Positions 30,260 to 42,160 of a stretch of DNA of 64,000 nt are shown here, piece by piece (the stretch's first letter is position 1; each line of letters begins with the position of its first letter). A program made the translations under genes and the position numbers. Source of the DNA: Spirodela intermedia (lineage: Eukaryota; Streptophyta; Magnoliopsida; Alismatales; Araceae); assembly GCA_902729315.2 (NCBI GenBank), contig LR746275.1, positions 250,501-314,500 on the forward strand, read 5' to 3'. The notes beneath the pieces were generated by a model. The model was not told the origin of the DNA. It made no database searches and saw only the letters and a list, made by a program, of their open reading frames with translations.

Positions 30260-31760
30260 TCGGAACGAGATTTAGCCTGTTTCTTAGCCATTAAAACAAA
30301 CTTTTGAGGAGAGGTTTTGTTAGGATGTCAGTGAGCTGATGAGTGCTGAGAAGAAATCCGATTTGTAGTTTTTTGGTAGCGACCCTTTTACGGACGAAGT
30401 CAAAGTCAATCTCAATGTGTTTCATTTTAGTGTGGAGGGCGGGATTAATAGATAGATATATGTAGCTCTTAGACTGTCGTAGTAGAATTGGAGCTCCTTG
30501 TGGCTTGATCTGAATTTCATTAAGAAGGAAATTTAACTAGATAAGCTCAGCAACCGTGTTTGCTAGAGCTTTGTACTCAACCTCTATACTTGATCTCGAG
30601 ATGGTAGAATGTTTCTTCGATGACTAGGAGATTAAGTTTCTTATGAGATAAACAAGATAACTATTAGTAGATCGGCGATCATCCTTAGAAGAGGCCCAAT
30701 CCACGTCACTATAGGCTGTGAGCTGAAGAGGGGAGTCATGAGAGAGATGAAGGTCCAAAGTAATTGAGCACTTTAGATAGTGAAGAAGAAGTTTGAGGGT
30801 TTGCAAATCTTCATGAGAGGGGGTTGTGCATCTTTTGACATGCCTGATTCACAACATAGGACATGTTCGGACATGTTATTGTGAGCTGTAGACCACTGAG
30901 GATGCTTCTATAAGGCTTGGGATCGGGAAGTGAAGTGTTGTTGAGAAAGTCGGTTATAGAGGTTGACCATGAAGTTGACAAGACTTGCATTGATCCAGAC
31001 ATACCCGTTGAAGGATTGTAACTAGATATTTGGATTGCAAGAGAAGATAACATGTGGAAACATGAAGTAATTCTATTCCAAGGAAAAAGTGAGCATGCCC
31101 GAGATGCTTAATAGCAAATTTGTTATTCAGTGATGAAATAACAAAATTAATAAAACGAAAATTTGGTCAATTAATTAGTAGATCATCAACATAAATTAGA
31201 ATAAATAATGGTTTTTTTATGGAAAAAATAAGGAGGTATATGTTTTTGATTTGATAAAATCGAGAGAGATAAGATAAGAAGATAACTTGGAAAACCATGC
31301 TCTAGGGGATTGTTTTAATCTATAGATAGATTTATGAAGTTTGTAGACATGATTACGGAAATTGGAGTCCTTGTATCCCTCTAGTTGCTCCATGACGATA
31401 CTCTCGGTGATATCTCTATGGAGGAAGGTGTTGGACACATCCAATTGATGGATGTGCCATTGGTGACTAACAAGTATGGATAGAAGGAGCCTTACGGTTG
31501 TATTTTGATGATAGGTGAGAAAGTATCGAAATAATCAAACCCTTCTTATTGAGAAAAACCTTTTGCCATAATCAGGCTTTATACCAGTCTATAGATCCAT
31601 CGGATTTAAGTTTTAACTGGTAGACCCATTTATACTCAATTATATGTGTGTTAAGGGGCCGTGGGATTAAGGTTTAAGTCTGATTTTTTTGGAGAGCCTC
31701 AAACTTCGATTCCATGGCTTGTCTCCATAGGGAATGTTTGGAGGCAGTGGAGAAATTTTT
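30260..31760 (-). pseudogene. copia reverse transcriptase and RNase H, broken
   Basis: Minus-strand pieces in order: MDVSNTFLHRDITESIVMEQ and KLHKSIYRLKQSPRAWFSKL (RT, 31217-31444), LPDPKPYRSILSGLQ and NQACQKMHNPLS (30811-31053), then SPLQLTAYSDVDWASSKDDR (RNase H, 30624-30806), followed in other frames by text like NPALHTKMKHIEIDFDFVRK near 30420. Stops and frameshifts separate the pieces. The RT YVDD-type catalytic stretch falls in a frame-shifted section near 31180 and is only partly legible. Confidence 0.88.
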
Positions 31761-32034
31761 GGGTTCCTTGTGAGAGAGAGTAAGATGGTAGCATTAGGGT
31801 AACGGACATTTAGTTGATAAGAGGTTGCTAAATAGGTGGCAGCTAGATGGACTGTTGTGGTATCCCTATAGAGATGACTGATGCGACTAAATTTGGCTGG
31901 TGGAGTTGAGGAAGAAGAGGTTGGATCTAAATTGTCACTATTGGGTGGGTGAGGGGTTGACTCAGGTAACAAGTGAGTAGGGGAATCAGAAATGAGAGTA
32001 ATTTGAGTGGGGGACAAGGAAGTGGTGGTGGCTG

Positions 32035-32900
32035 TTATTTGGTGCGAAGGGGAGGAAGTTGAAGGAGGGGTAGAATCGGGGGTGAGGAAGGAAGGATAGG
32101 AACTGATACATAGTTAAGATAGAAACCTAGAATTCTTCTATCAATAGTGGAGGAATTGGGTTTGACTAGATGTGGTGTGGAGTGAAGGAATATGGACTCA
32201 TAGAATACTACGTGACAAGATATATAAATTTTTCTGGAAGCAAGAGACTTATACCTATAATTGTGGTGATGTAAACTATATCCTAAAAATAAAAAGGATC
32301 CGGATCTATCTTTTAATTTATGTTGTGCATAAGATTTAGTGTAGGGATAATAGAGGCATCTGAAGGTTTTGAGTGTTTGATAGTCAGCTATAACTCTGTA
32401 AAGAATTTCAAAAGGACTCTTAAATTTTAGAATGGAGGTAGGCATTTGATTAATAAGATAAGTAGCTGTACATGGCTTCATCCAAGTATTCTTGGCGCAT
32501 AGAGGCCTGTTTGACAAGAGATAGGGCTGTCTCTATAAGATGTCTATATTTGCATTTAGTAGTCCCATTTTCTTGAGGTGTATGAGGACAAGAAATGCGA
32601 TGATAAATGCCTTGACCCTGAAAATGCTTGGTCAATACTTGAAACTCACCACCCCAATCTGATTGAAATGAAAGAATTTTACTAGAAAAAAGTCATTCTA
32701 CCTCTGCTTGAAATTCGATAAAGGCTTGAAACACCACTTTTATTTTTGAGAGGATAAAACCACATGAATTTGCTATAATCATCAATAAAAATTACGTAAT
32801 AAGAGAAATGAAAAAGAGATGTAATGGGAGAAATATGAGAAGAAGTATGAAAAAATTCGAAATTATTTTTGGGTATGTGAAATAAGGGAAGCCCATGTTA
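32035..32900 (-). pseudogene. copia integrase, broken
   Basis: Text such as YYVIFIDDYSKFMWFYPLKN (about 32800), then HTPQENGT (32450-32635) and TYLINQMPTSILKFKSPFEI with a GSFLFLGYS-type stretch (32035-32517) marks the integrase core and C-terminal region. The Asp and Glu of the DDE set are partly visible (FIDDY; PQENGT), but the frame changes at least twice. The zinc-binding head is largely missing between about 32850 and 32940. Confidence 0.85.
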
Positions 32901-32938
32901 ATTAATGTTCTTATTTAATATTTGAAATTAGAGATGTC

Positions 32939-34267
32939 CTAGATGGTTGCGCCATGTAGCAAGGTCTGTCTTTGCTCCCAAGAAAACCAAAGGTTGACCA
33001 TGTGATTGAAGAAGATAAAGTCCATCTTCTGTTGTTCCCTTGAGGAGGATTTTGGAGGTTTTTTCTCATCCTTCATGAGACAGTAGGTAGTATGAAATTC
33101 AATGAAAACGTTATTATCAGTGGTAAATTGTTTAATGGAAAGTAGATGTTTTCGAATGTGAGGGACATGCAATATATTATTTAATTTTAAGAGAAAAGAA
33201 TGGGTTTTAATTATAGTGGTGCCCGTAGAAGAAATAGCCATACTTGAGCCATTACCTATCTGCAGCTGATTGGCGCTTTGATAAGGAGTATATGAGTGGA
33301 GGATCCTTTGATCAGGTGTGATGTGGTGAGTAGCACCACTATCGGGCGGTGCCGGTTGTGGATTATGATGAGTTGTCAAGTAAGCGCTGAGTGATATGTG
33401 GAGATTTGGGACAAGTAGGTTGTAGGCGTGTTGAGGTTGCGGTTGAAAGGCAGGGTTGAACCGTTCCCTACATTGAAACACCCAATGGCCGAATTGAGAA
33501 CAGAGTTGATAGCGTGGCTGCCAATTCCGGTTCCCCCGTCCTCGTCTTCCACGATTATTGCCGGATCCACGGTTGGATTGAAACCAATTTTGCAGATGAC
33601 CAGAAGATTTGTCGGTTTGATTAGTTTGGGCAAGATTTGTCGGAGGTGCTACGGTAGATAAGAGTGTCGAATGAGCCATCTGTTGGTGATAAGCTATTAT
33701 GGCTTCATGGGATCGAAGACTGGATGTGATATCCTCGAAGGTAAGATGATCGAGATTAGCATTAATGCTAATATCAAAAGCGCTATATTTGGGACCGAGG
33801 CCTCTTAAAAAAACACAGATCTGAGACGTTTCTTCAACAAGTTTACTGGCTAGAGCAAGTTCCTCGGCAAGCCGTTTGAACCTTTGAATGTATTCTTCGA
33901 TGGAGGAATCGCCTTTGACAAAGTTGTGGAGGCGCTGTTGAAGGTCCATGATGCGGGAGCGATCGGACGAGGAGTAGGTTTTCTGAATGGCTGTCCAGAG
34001 CTCCTTGGCGGTTGTTTTTTGACCTAGTTTAGATAGAATGATTTCTGAGAGAGAGGAGTTAATAAAGCCGAGCACCTACTGATCGTTGTGCCACCAGGCT
34101 TGATAGGCAGGATTCGGTTGATCATTGATCGTGGCAGCCGGCAGGTCTTGATTGATGTATTTTTGAAGATCGTAGACATTAAGAAGAGGGACGATCGTGT
34201 TCTTCCATACCGAGAAATTTTCTCCAGTCAATTGGACAGGAACCACCAGACTGGTCGGAACAGCCAT
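32939..34267 (-). pseudogene. copia gag-protease ORF with one stop
   Basis: From an ATG at 34267 (MAVPTSLVV) the frame reads QLTGENFSVWKN, then a stop at 34076-34078, then LGFINSSLSEIILSKLGQKT, AKELWTAIQKTYSS and RIMDLQQRLHNFVKG, the UBN2-type copia gag. The zinc knuckle reads YQLCSQFGHWVFQC: the first Cys of the CCHC set is Tyr. The protease motif DSGATHHITPD follows at about residue 280. The reading ends at 32939 within the GAG-pre-integrase region. Confidence 0.9.
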
Positions 34268-34345
34268 GATAATCGAAGGCGCGATGGTGGATACGATTTG
34301 AGAAGAGAAGAAGATGCCATTAGATCCACACTTGAGTGCCTGTAG

Positions 34346-34357
34346 GCTCTGATACCT
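34346..34357 (-). other. copia primer-binding site (tRNA-iMet type)
   Basis: Minus-strand aggtatcagagc differs at one base from the common plant copia site tggtatcagagc, complementary to the 3' end of initiator tRNA-Met. It lies about 80 bp before the gag ATG. The sequence before it (…ctctcgacactg) should be a 5' LTR end, but only about 150 bp separate it from BAHD coding sequence. Confidence 0.75.
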
Positions 34358-34513
34358 CAGTGTCGAGAGCCGGTGAGCGCTGACGCCTCGGTTCTTCAAG
34401 GAGGCGATGCTCGCTGAACTGACGACGATGGTTCTCATCGATAGCTCACGCCGATTGTTGAATTTCACATATAGTCGGATAGCTAAAATCGACCATCACG
34501 GAAGTTCCAGTGG

Positions 34514-34943
34514 TGAAGAGAACACCGGAGCCGGCAGCTGACTCGCGTCCAAGAACAGCACAAGAGACAAGAACGACTCGATGTCGTAGTGCTTGTCGTC
34601 CGTGAGCAGCTGGAAATCGATCCCCTCCGCCTCTGCCCATATGTAATCGACCCCGTCCTCTCCGTCGCCGGAGAAACTTATCACGAGGTCGCTGGTGCTG
34701 TCGACGTGGGTGAATTTCCCGGCGAGGGTCTAATATCTAGAGATCCTCCGGAAGAGGGACTCCCTGAGCTCTTCGACGAGGGAGGGGATTGGACGTTCGG
34801 TGCTGAACAGCAGCAGCCGTTCTTGGGGGAGGAAAGAAATCCAGGAGGCGTCTAAGAAGGAGAGCTTGACGGGTTCCGGAGGGACGCCGTCATGTGGCGA
34901 GAGCAAGACGCAGGTGACGTTCAAGACTCGAACTTTCGTCATT
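34514..34943 (-). pseudogene. BAHD acyltransferase, 5' fragment
   Basis: N-terminal part of the same BAHD gene as the fragment at 29407-29880. From the ATG at 34941-34943 it reads MTKVRVLNVTCVL, VPPEPVKLSFLDASWI (family PP.s..LSFFDxxWL) and SLVEELRESL, then an in-frame TAG (34730-34732) where the family has the HFYPLAGKL stretch, TLAGKFTHVDSTSD, VISFSGDGEDGVD, EAEGIDFQLL and LDASQLPAPVF. Homology ends at about 34514. Base composition is GC-rich and gene-like, unlike the AT-rich transposon DNA beyond. It is intronless here, as usual for this subgroup. Confidence 0.85.
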
Positions 34944-37900
34944 CTTGGCGACAACCAGGGAGCTAGCTCATCGAATAAATGGTCTCCCGGTTCCGTCTTG
35001 GATTTGTAGGCGATCGCCACCGACCCCGTCTACTGCGCTACTGCGCTCTTTTTCCTATGCTGGGTGGGGACCGGGGATGGCGATGTCCCGCCAAATGTCA
35101 GATCCCTTTCACGTGTCAGGCCGTTAGAAAAGATAGTAAGATAAAAAAACTTGCCCTCACCGCCTGCAAGAAGTTGAGAAATGGGTAGATCGAAGTACCA
35201 GATGACGTTCAAGACTCTAGGAGATAGATCAAAGGACATAGTTTAGCGTACAGAGTTGAACTCCAGTCAGATCCCGAACCTACCAGAAAAAAGTAAGGAG
35301 GGTTGGGCCTAATTTGAGCCTCACTTTGAGAATAGCCCTAGCTAGCTGGGCGAGCTCCACCAGCCTTGTCATCTCACTCCTACGTCTTTCTACCCTTGAA
35401 ATTCTCATTTTCAGCCTTATCTCATTCCCAGCCCTATTGCTCTTTGGTGCGGCTTTCACCTTCTCGTTTTCTCCAGCTCAATGTTCCTCTATGTCAGGTG
35501 GGAGAGGGATGTACCTGGTCATTGGAAATTCCCGGTGATGCTTGTGCATAGAGACTCTTGGAGACTTAACGAACGTCCATTGTGGTGCAACAGCTGATGT
35601 AGATGAATCATGCAGCATGATGGGCCATCTAACTCTGCTCAACTCATGTAATGCCCAGATTTTTGGTTCGTTCATTGCTTTTCAATTTGTTTAATAATGA
35701 TTCAGTAAGCATGATCAGCAATTTTGGAATTCCATTTCCACAGCAGAGTGCTCCTGGAATTAGCCTGTTGGACTTAGTTGTCATACTTTAGTCTGACTTT
35801 CTCATCAATGTATTTTGTGCCATTGAGTAGAGTCAGTGTGTACCTAGAAGGACTATTTATAATAGAGGTTCCAAGAATATTAACTATGAAGATATATTCC
35901 AAAGGGATTTCTCATTTCATTAAGAAGGTACACTTTAATGCTATATTTGAATCATGTGATAGCTGTAAAAAGAAACATAAGAGGTATTGAATTGATATTC
36001 TTAGAATCCCCATGTCATTTCAAATTCCTCTTCACTATCAAGATGAGTCAATTTGTGAGTTTTCTTTATAGGGAAAATGACACCATAAATTTTGGCTCAA
36101 TAACCCTTGCTTATTTCTCTTCTAAGGGTCTCATGTTTCACTAACCTCCAAGTAATCGGATAAAAAGATAGAAACATCAGTTTTTATTCTCTAGATTCAC
36201 ATCTCTAGGATGCAAACACATTCATAGGAATTGTTTCAAAATTTAGCACTCTAGGGTTCCCCAAGTACAATCAATACCCATGTGTATTGGTTTTCCCTTG
36301 TTACTTCAAACCCTTTAGAAGAATGTAAATTGAAAATACGATCCTAGAACATTGGATTTGGAGTTTCATTTTGTGGAGTATGAGTTTATTAAATATAGAA
36401 AATAAAATTTTAATGTAGTTGGGGACTTGAAATAAATTTTCCTCAAAAGATTTGACTAGTCCTATACAATGGGTCTTGTTAGAGTAATTTTTTTTAGAAC
36501 TTCTATTTCGTGTTTCCAAGTATGAAATGATCATAAAATAGTCCCATGTGGCAAACCTCTTCCATTTCAATGGCTAGCCCTATAGCTACTTGAAAATTTC
36601 AGATTATTATTTTCTTCTATTTTGTTGTACAGTGGCACCTTTATTTTTCTTGTTGTCCATTTTTACAAGGTAAGCTGACTCTTTTTCTTACAAGATTAGG
36701 GTCAAAACATCAATGGGAATGTGATTACAGTAGTAATTTAGTAAATTTTACATTATTTCGCTAATTATAAATTAAAACAGTTTAATAGACTTGAGATTTC
36801 AAATAATAATCAAATAAACTTCATACTTCTAAAAGAGCAGTTCCAAAAGAAAAATATTTACCAGAAACTGAAGTAGTTATATATAGAGGAATATCATGAA
36901 GAAGTATTAAAATGATCCACGCATAGAATTCAAATATATGCCTAAACCAGAAATGAGCTTCAATTAAAATATGCCCTACTACATTAAGTTTCTCATGTAT
37001 GTTAACAATAAATAATAAAAATAATATAATAAAAATAACAACCAGATGAACATCACAATCAGAAAGCCCAATTGAAGAAAAAACATATTTACTTCGAATT
37101 CAACTATTTTGTAAGAACGAATTATCTTGAGGATATATTCAACAAATATGAACCACATGAAAGCTACACATGAGTATCAAATGAAATGTTAACTAATCCC
37201 ATATGTTCCTCCTAGTATAATTTCAACATTTATGTAAAAAGCATGCACGTATAATTATATATTCGTTTCAGAAAAGGGTTTTTCAGGACACATGAAAGAT
37301 CTGCAATGAAAAATCAAAAATCACATGAATGCTGAAGAGTGTTTGTTGTTAGTGTAAGGAACACATAGAAAAACTTTCTAGTCTCACATTGAACTTCTCA
37401 AATTATTGTATGTAGTTTTTCAAAGTGGACCTTTGCATGGCTGACCCACCTTTCATTTAAGGTGTCATGATACATTAATTTTTATCCATTGAGAAAAAAA
37501 TGAGAATATGCTAGTGGATAGTTCCCAATTAGATGCATTAGGCACCAATATAGACTTGTCTATGTAATTCATTAATGATATAAGGAATCACCAATATTCT
37601 ATATCATAAGTTTTAAGAATGTGTACATTTTTACCTATTGAACTACATTGGGGTTGCTCAATGTTAATGCATCAGTTTTTGGGTTATGATCAAGGTGAAA
37701 TGTGGAGAAGTATCACATTAATTAATATTAAATGTAATCAAATTGAATGAAACACTGAAATAGAATATATCATGCTTGTTATTAATTTATACTTCTTTTT
37801 ATTAATCTTGAGAAATTATTATTTGATGATTTAATTTCTACTCACCTATATATCCAAGACAGACACCTTGAGAAATATTTTTATTGGCAGGAAATTACGG

Positions 37901-37958
37901 ATAAACAAGAAAAAAAGAAAGTATGATTCTGTGGATTGATTAGAATTTTCAGAGAAAC
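34944..37958. other. Region upstream of the BAHD relic, no gene recognised
   Basis: The first 300 bp should be the old BAHD promoter. A 15-bp stretch of the coding start (tgacgttcaagactc, 34914-34928) recurs at 35203-35217. From about 35.6 kb the DNA becomes AT-rich, with only short frames and no protein family I can name; it is probably decayed transposon or repeat DNA. Confidence 0.5.
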
Positions 37959-38530
37959 ATTGGGCTTGACATTGGCCCACTTATGTCAGGCTCAACATCA
38001 AGCCCAATGCTTTGAGAGGGATTTAAGAGAAGAGGAGAGCGAGAGGGAAAGGAAGGCTGATCGTGAGCTAGGACACGGGAGCGTGGTGAGCGCCGTCCTT
38101 CCGTGTGACAGGCGGAGAATGGGGCGAAGGCAGCCGTGAGTGCTCTCTGGGGTGACAGAAAGAGAAAGAGCTAGAGCCATCGGCGGTGTGCGACGACGCA
38201 GCGGCATCAGTGGAAGCTTTGGTATCTGCGACGGCGACGGGACCGCGGCGGCGACGACACCAAACTCCCCTCTCGCGTGACAGGCAGAGGGAGAGCTGGA
38301 TCGACGGCGGCGGCGCAGCAGCAGCAACAGGCAGCAGCTGTAGCCGTGAGCTTCTCCTCTAGCGTGACAGGCAGAGGAGGAAACGAGAGCGACAGAGGCG
38401 GCTCGGCCGTGGTAACTGCGGCGGCGGAGCAAGGAGCTGACCACTACAGAGAAGCTCAAGCCACGATGACAGCCGCCTTATCTCCTCTCCCGTAGGCAGT
38501 ACCTCCTCCTGAGTGACAGACGGAGTGAGG
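37959..38530. repeat. GC-rich island with a dispersed gtgacaggcagag motif
   Basis: An island of high GC in AT-rich surroundings. A 12-bp inverted pair (cattgggcttga / tcaagcccaatg) bounds 37959-38011. A 13-bp motif close to gtgacaggcagag recurs at about 38104, 38151, 38277, 38363 and 38513, with irregular spacing, each followed by purine-rich sequence. The frames on both strands are Ser/Arg/Ala-rich with no family match. It may be an LTR/leader piece of an unrecognised element or a relic first exon. Confidence 0.5.
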
Positions 38531-39465
38531 AGCGAAGGAAACAGGGAGATTTGAAAACTGCACTTACCCTATTTTAATTTGTGTATTTAACTTTTGTATT
38601 GCTTGCTGTCATTTTGTATTGCCACAATACTTATCCACCAAAAGAGCACCTTGTGTTCGTTTGAATATTCAGTCACCGTTGCCTAATTGTTCACAGGTTA
38701 AAATGTGATTTTATTCACTTAAATACTTTAGGTTTTTTTTTAAATAAAAAATTTGATTTAATGTTAGAAGTTTCACCTCATTTTGAGGTTACATGAGTGG
38801 GATCTCATTTGCATAAAGGGCGAGGATGAGATGAAGGGTTATAGACCTCTTTTGAAGGGAGGATGTGACAATAGTGGAGAGAGACTTCACTCTGCTCAAA
38901 ATGTTTAAAGAAGGTGATTGATTTGCATTACGCTGGTAGAACTATTTAGTTCATGAAGTTAAAAGATCTGCTCAATAATAGTAGGAAGTATAGCCCTCCG
39001 TTTTGTGCGTCATGAAGTGTTCCTACAAGACAAGAGTTTACTGTAGTAAGTGGTTCTAAGAAATAGATAAAATGATATGAAGTGGTGAGAAAAGAGTTGT
39101 TGGGGCACTGAGGAGGACAGAACTATGCTGGAGCATGACAATAAGTCCAAATGTGAACTTGCTTTCCTAGTGTTACACACATTTAGTCCCTCTTATTAAG
39201 ATCTTGTTAGTACCATTAGTTGCCGTACTTCCTCTAAGTAGGTAAGGGACCTTTCACCCCATGAGGAATGACTTGCTCTCTCTTTCTAACTCTTTTCTTT
39301 TCTCTTATTCTCTCTCTCTTCTTTCTCTTTCTCTTTTTTTTTTTTTGAGGGCCTCTTCTCTCACCCTCCACTAATTGTCCATGATTTTGTGTACAAAGGT
39401 AATTCCCTTTTGAGTATTAGGCTAGTGATTATGGGAAGGGAAGTAGGTTGCCTCTTTTTTTTTTT

Positions 39466-39500
<35 letters not shown>

Positions 39501-39899
39501 GAGAAATAGAGAAATCGAGAGAGAGAGAGAGAGAAGAGAGAGGGTCAATCCTATAGATATAGATCCTTACCTTCTCATGAGTTCAAGCTGACTGATGGTA
39601 CTAATGAGATATTGAGAGAGGTACTAAGGTGGCGATTCACAACTAGTTTGGCACGTCTGATGTGTTATAGATTTATAGTTCAAAAGTGGATAGATGCTAA
39701 CATGTGCTGATAGTTTTGTATGTCCTCACTACCTGAGGGTGATAGATAGTAGATGTGAGGTGATTATGAGGAGAGTAATGATTGAAAGTGGTGTACCTGA
39801 GTAGATCGCAATATGCCTTATCATCTGTCTACCTAGCTGTGGTAGGTAGAAGCTTTCGCTCAATGTGTAGTGCTGGTATGCCGAGTTACTCTAAACGGT
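38531..39899. other. Non-coding stretch with GA/T microsatellites
   Basis: No gene was recognised. CT/T-rich tracts lie at about 39301-39346 and a T14-(GA)n compound tract at 39455-39537. The part next to 39900 may belong to the 3' side of the LINE. Confidence 0.5.
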
Positions 39900-42160
39900 G
39901 TCTACCTTGAGCTTCTATAGGCATATCCTGTCAAAAGGTGAAAACAAATCTTAGACAAGCACATACTACATGTATAGCAATCACGTCTACAATCTGATTC
40001 CCCTCACGTAACTCATATGTGATGGCGTTGATCCTCTCACAACAATGCATGATTTCTATCTAGGTGCTCTTGAGTCACCAATGGGAGCAAGTACCTACAC
40101 GCAACATTTCAACTAACATTCTAAAGTCGGATTCTAAGACGATACCATGAAGGTTGCATTCCTCACAGAGGAGCAAACCATTGTGGATCACCATAGCCTC
40201 CGCTACTATATTAGCCTGAACGTTGTAATAGTGGGAAAAGGCAAAGATAATACTCCATGTATGATCTCGTAAGATGCCTTCTCCCCCTGCAAGTCTAAGG
40301 TTTTCACGTGCTGCCCCATCCACATTGAGCTTTAGGTGTTCTATCGATGGTGGTCTCCAATAGATGGTCCGCATAGTGATCTGTGTACAAGTCCATAAGA
40401 CTAGAATTCCCCAAGTCTTGAGTGACTCATAGACAGAGGCCGAGTATGTCGCGACAAGCGACATTAGAGGATGGGCACTTCATAGCCATTATGTGACATG
40501 TCTCATAATCTCTAAGGCACGCATCGGCTGACTTGTAAAATGAGAGAGATTTTGTTCTTTTCATATCTCTCATAACATGTACACTATAGAAATACGTAGG
40601 TAAGGGCTATCCCTAGAGTTCTATAGTGAATCAAAGACTCTCTTGAAGATCTCTAGGGGTGTGAGAGATGAAGGATGATGAAATGAGGGTGACCAATTCC
40701 TTAAAAGTTGGTTCTAACATTATGTAGTAATGACATTATGGAAAAACAAGTGATCCATAGTTTCATTTCAAGTCAAAGGGGTATTTGCAAGTCAAGTGTC
40801 GTACCAAGCACTAATAGTGCCTTGTCCCATGCACCACTAGAATAAAAGTTTCATTTGAAGCTAATGTCTCTGTCAATTTGCCCACTACTTCCCTCATTTT
40901 ATATATACCAATTGGTTAGCCCACTCACCATATTTAGTAGACACAAAAGTCCTTAAGATTGATCTCGTTGTCCTCATCCATCATACGAGTTTCTTTTGAA
41001 ACATGTTGAGTATGTCTTCAGGATGTCTAATCCCTAATTTACCCTCTTCCATCGGTCGGCATACTTTCTCTCAAGAAACTCATCATTGACAATGAGGCCT
41101 ATTGAGCTAGCCATCCCACAAAAAAGAGCTACATATCTACCTCTCAGATCATAGGATGGTATCTGGTACCTCATGTACTACTAGTAAATGTAATGACATA
41201 CTCATGAGGACATGACATATCAATTGGATGCGACCTCTTAGGGATAGAAGCTGAAGTTTCTATTCGACAAGTTTCTTCCTCAGTCTGCACAAAAGGGCAT
41301 CAAAATAATGAATCCGAGTGCGTCTAAAGAAGATAAGACATCTAAGATAATATAAAGGTAAATGTCCACGTGAAAATCTTATTCGAGATAATCAAAAGAT
41401 ATCTTGTATACATCATATGGTACTGATGGTGGTAGAAGATGCCACCATAAAACTACTTTTCGAGACATTAACGAGTTGACTTGTGGCCCCCTTGTAGCTC
41501 GAGATAATAGTTATGAGTCCCTTAATGGATGCCTCACATCCATTAAGAAAGAGTATAACGTCATCAAAAAATAAGGAATGTAATATGATCAGACAACCCT
41601 ACTTCAAATGATATGATTGAATAAGTCCACGTAATATTACTCGAGAGAGGATTCTACTAAGGACTTCTTCAACTAATATGAAGAGAGTAGGTGATAATGG
41701 GTCACCTTGCCGTAAGCCTTGTGTGATAGTGAAGAAAGGAGTGGAAGTACCATTCACTAGTATGGAGAAGTGATTCTCTCTGATGCATGCATCAACTAAG
41801 TCAATGAACTCGTCGGTGAATTTAAAATATCGAAGTACTTCAGTGAAGAATTTTCACTCAATTATATCAAAAGTCTTTTTTGTATTTAGTTTGATGATAA
41901 CGTTAGAATCACAAATGTCTTGATCAAGGGATTGTGTTAGTTTATGAACTAACATAATGTTATCATGAGTATGCTGTCTCTTGACAAATCCGTACTACTC
42001 TAGAGATATGAGCCGATCAAGAAAAACCCTTAGTCGTGTTGTAATGATCTTAGATACAACCTTATAACATACATTACAAAGACTAATAGGCCGAAAGTCT
42101 CTAAAAGAAGTTGGGTTGGTCACCTTTGAGATGATGGCAATAAAAATCTACAAAATTGAC
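39900..42160 (-). mobile_element. 5'-truncated LINE (plant L1 type) with RT and RNase H domains
   Basis: Minus-strand reading from about 42130 gives FRDFRPISLCNVCYKVVSKI, HDNIMLVHKLTQSLDQDICD, NHFSILVNGTSTPFF, QGLRQGDPLSPTLFILVEEV and LFFDDVILFLNG (family FADD; one Ala is Phe), with stops in between: a non-LTR reverse transcriptase. After an unreadable stretch an RVT_3-type RNase H follows at 40075-40400, then text like YELREGNQIVDVIA at about 39990. No endonuclease or ORF1 was found, so the copy is 5'-truncated and inactive. Confidence 0.88.
40075..40400 (-). pseudogene. LINE RNase H-like domain (RVT_3)
   Basis: An open stretch reads YWRPPSIEHLKLNVDGAARE, GGEGILRDHTWSIIFAFSHY, VAEAMVIHNGLLLCEECNLH and a final MLRVGTCSHW. 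It matches the RNase H domain fused behind plant LINE reverse transcriptases, with the first catalytic Asp (NVDGA) and the Glu (VAEAM) kept. It is the longest intact frame in this element. Confidence 0.85.

Larger units (their letters stand above)
30241..34360 (-). mobile_element. Decayed Ty1-copia retrotransposon inside a BAHD gene
   Basis: On the minus strand the domains run gag, protease, integrase, reverse transcriptase, RNase H, the copia order. A primer-binding site for initiator tRNA-Met lies at 34346-34357 and a polypurine tract at about 30241-30250. Frames are broken by several stops and shifts, the GAG-pre-integrase/zinc region is shortened, and no matching LTR pair was seen by eye. 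The internal length of about 4.1 kb is a little short for the family. The element sits where the middle of a BAHD gene should be, with the same orientation as that gene. Confidence 0.9.

Noticed and set aside
38040-38530. A GC-rich frame as a short gene (Ser/Arg-rich, about 150 codons)
   Set aside because: Its length follows from composition and the repeated motif; no homologous features or splice context.
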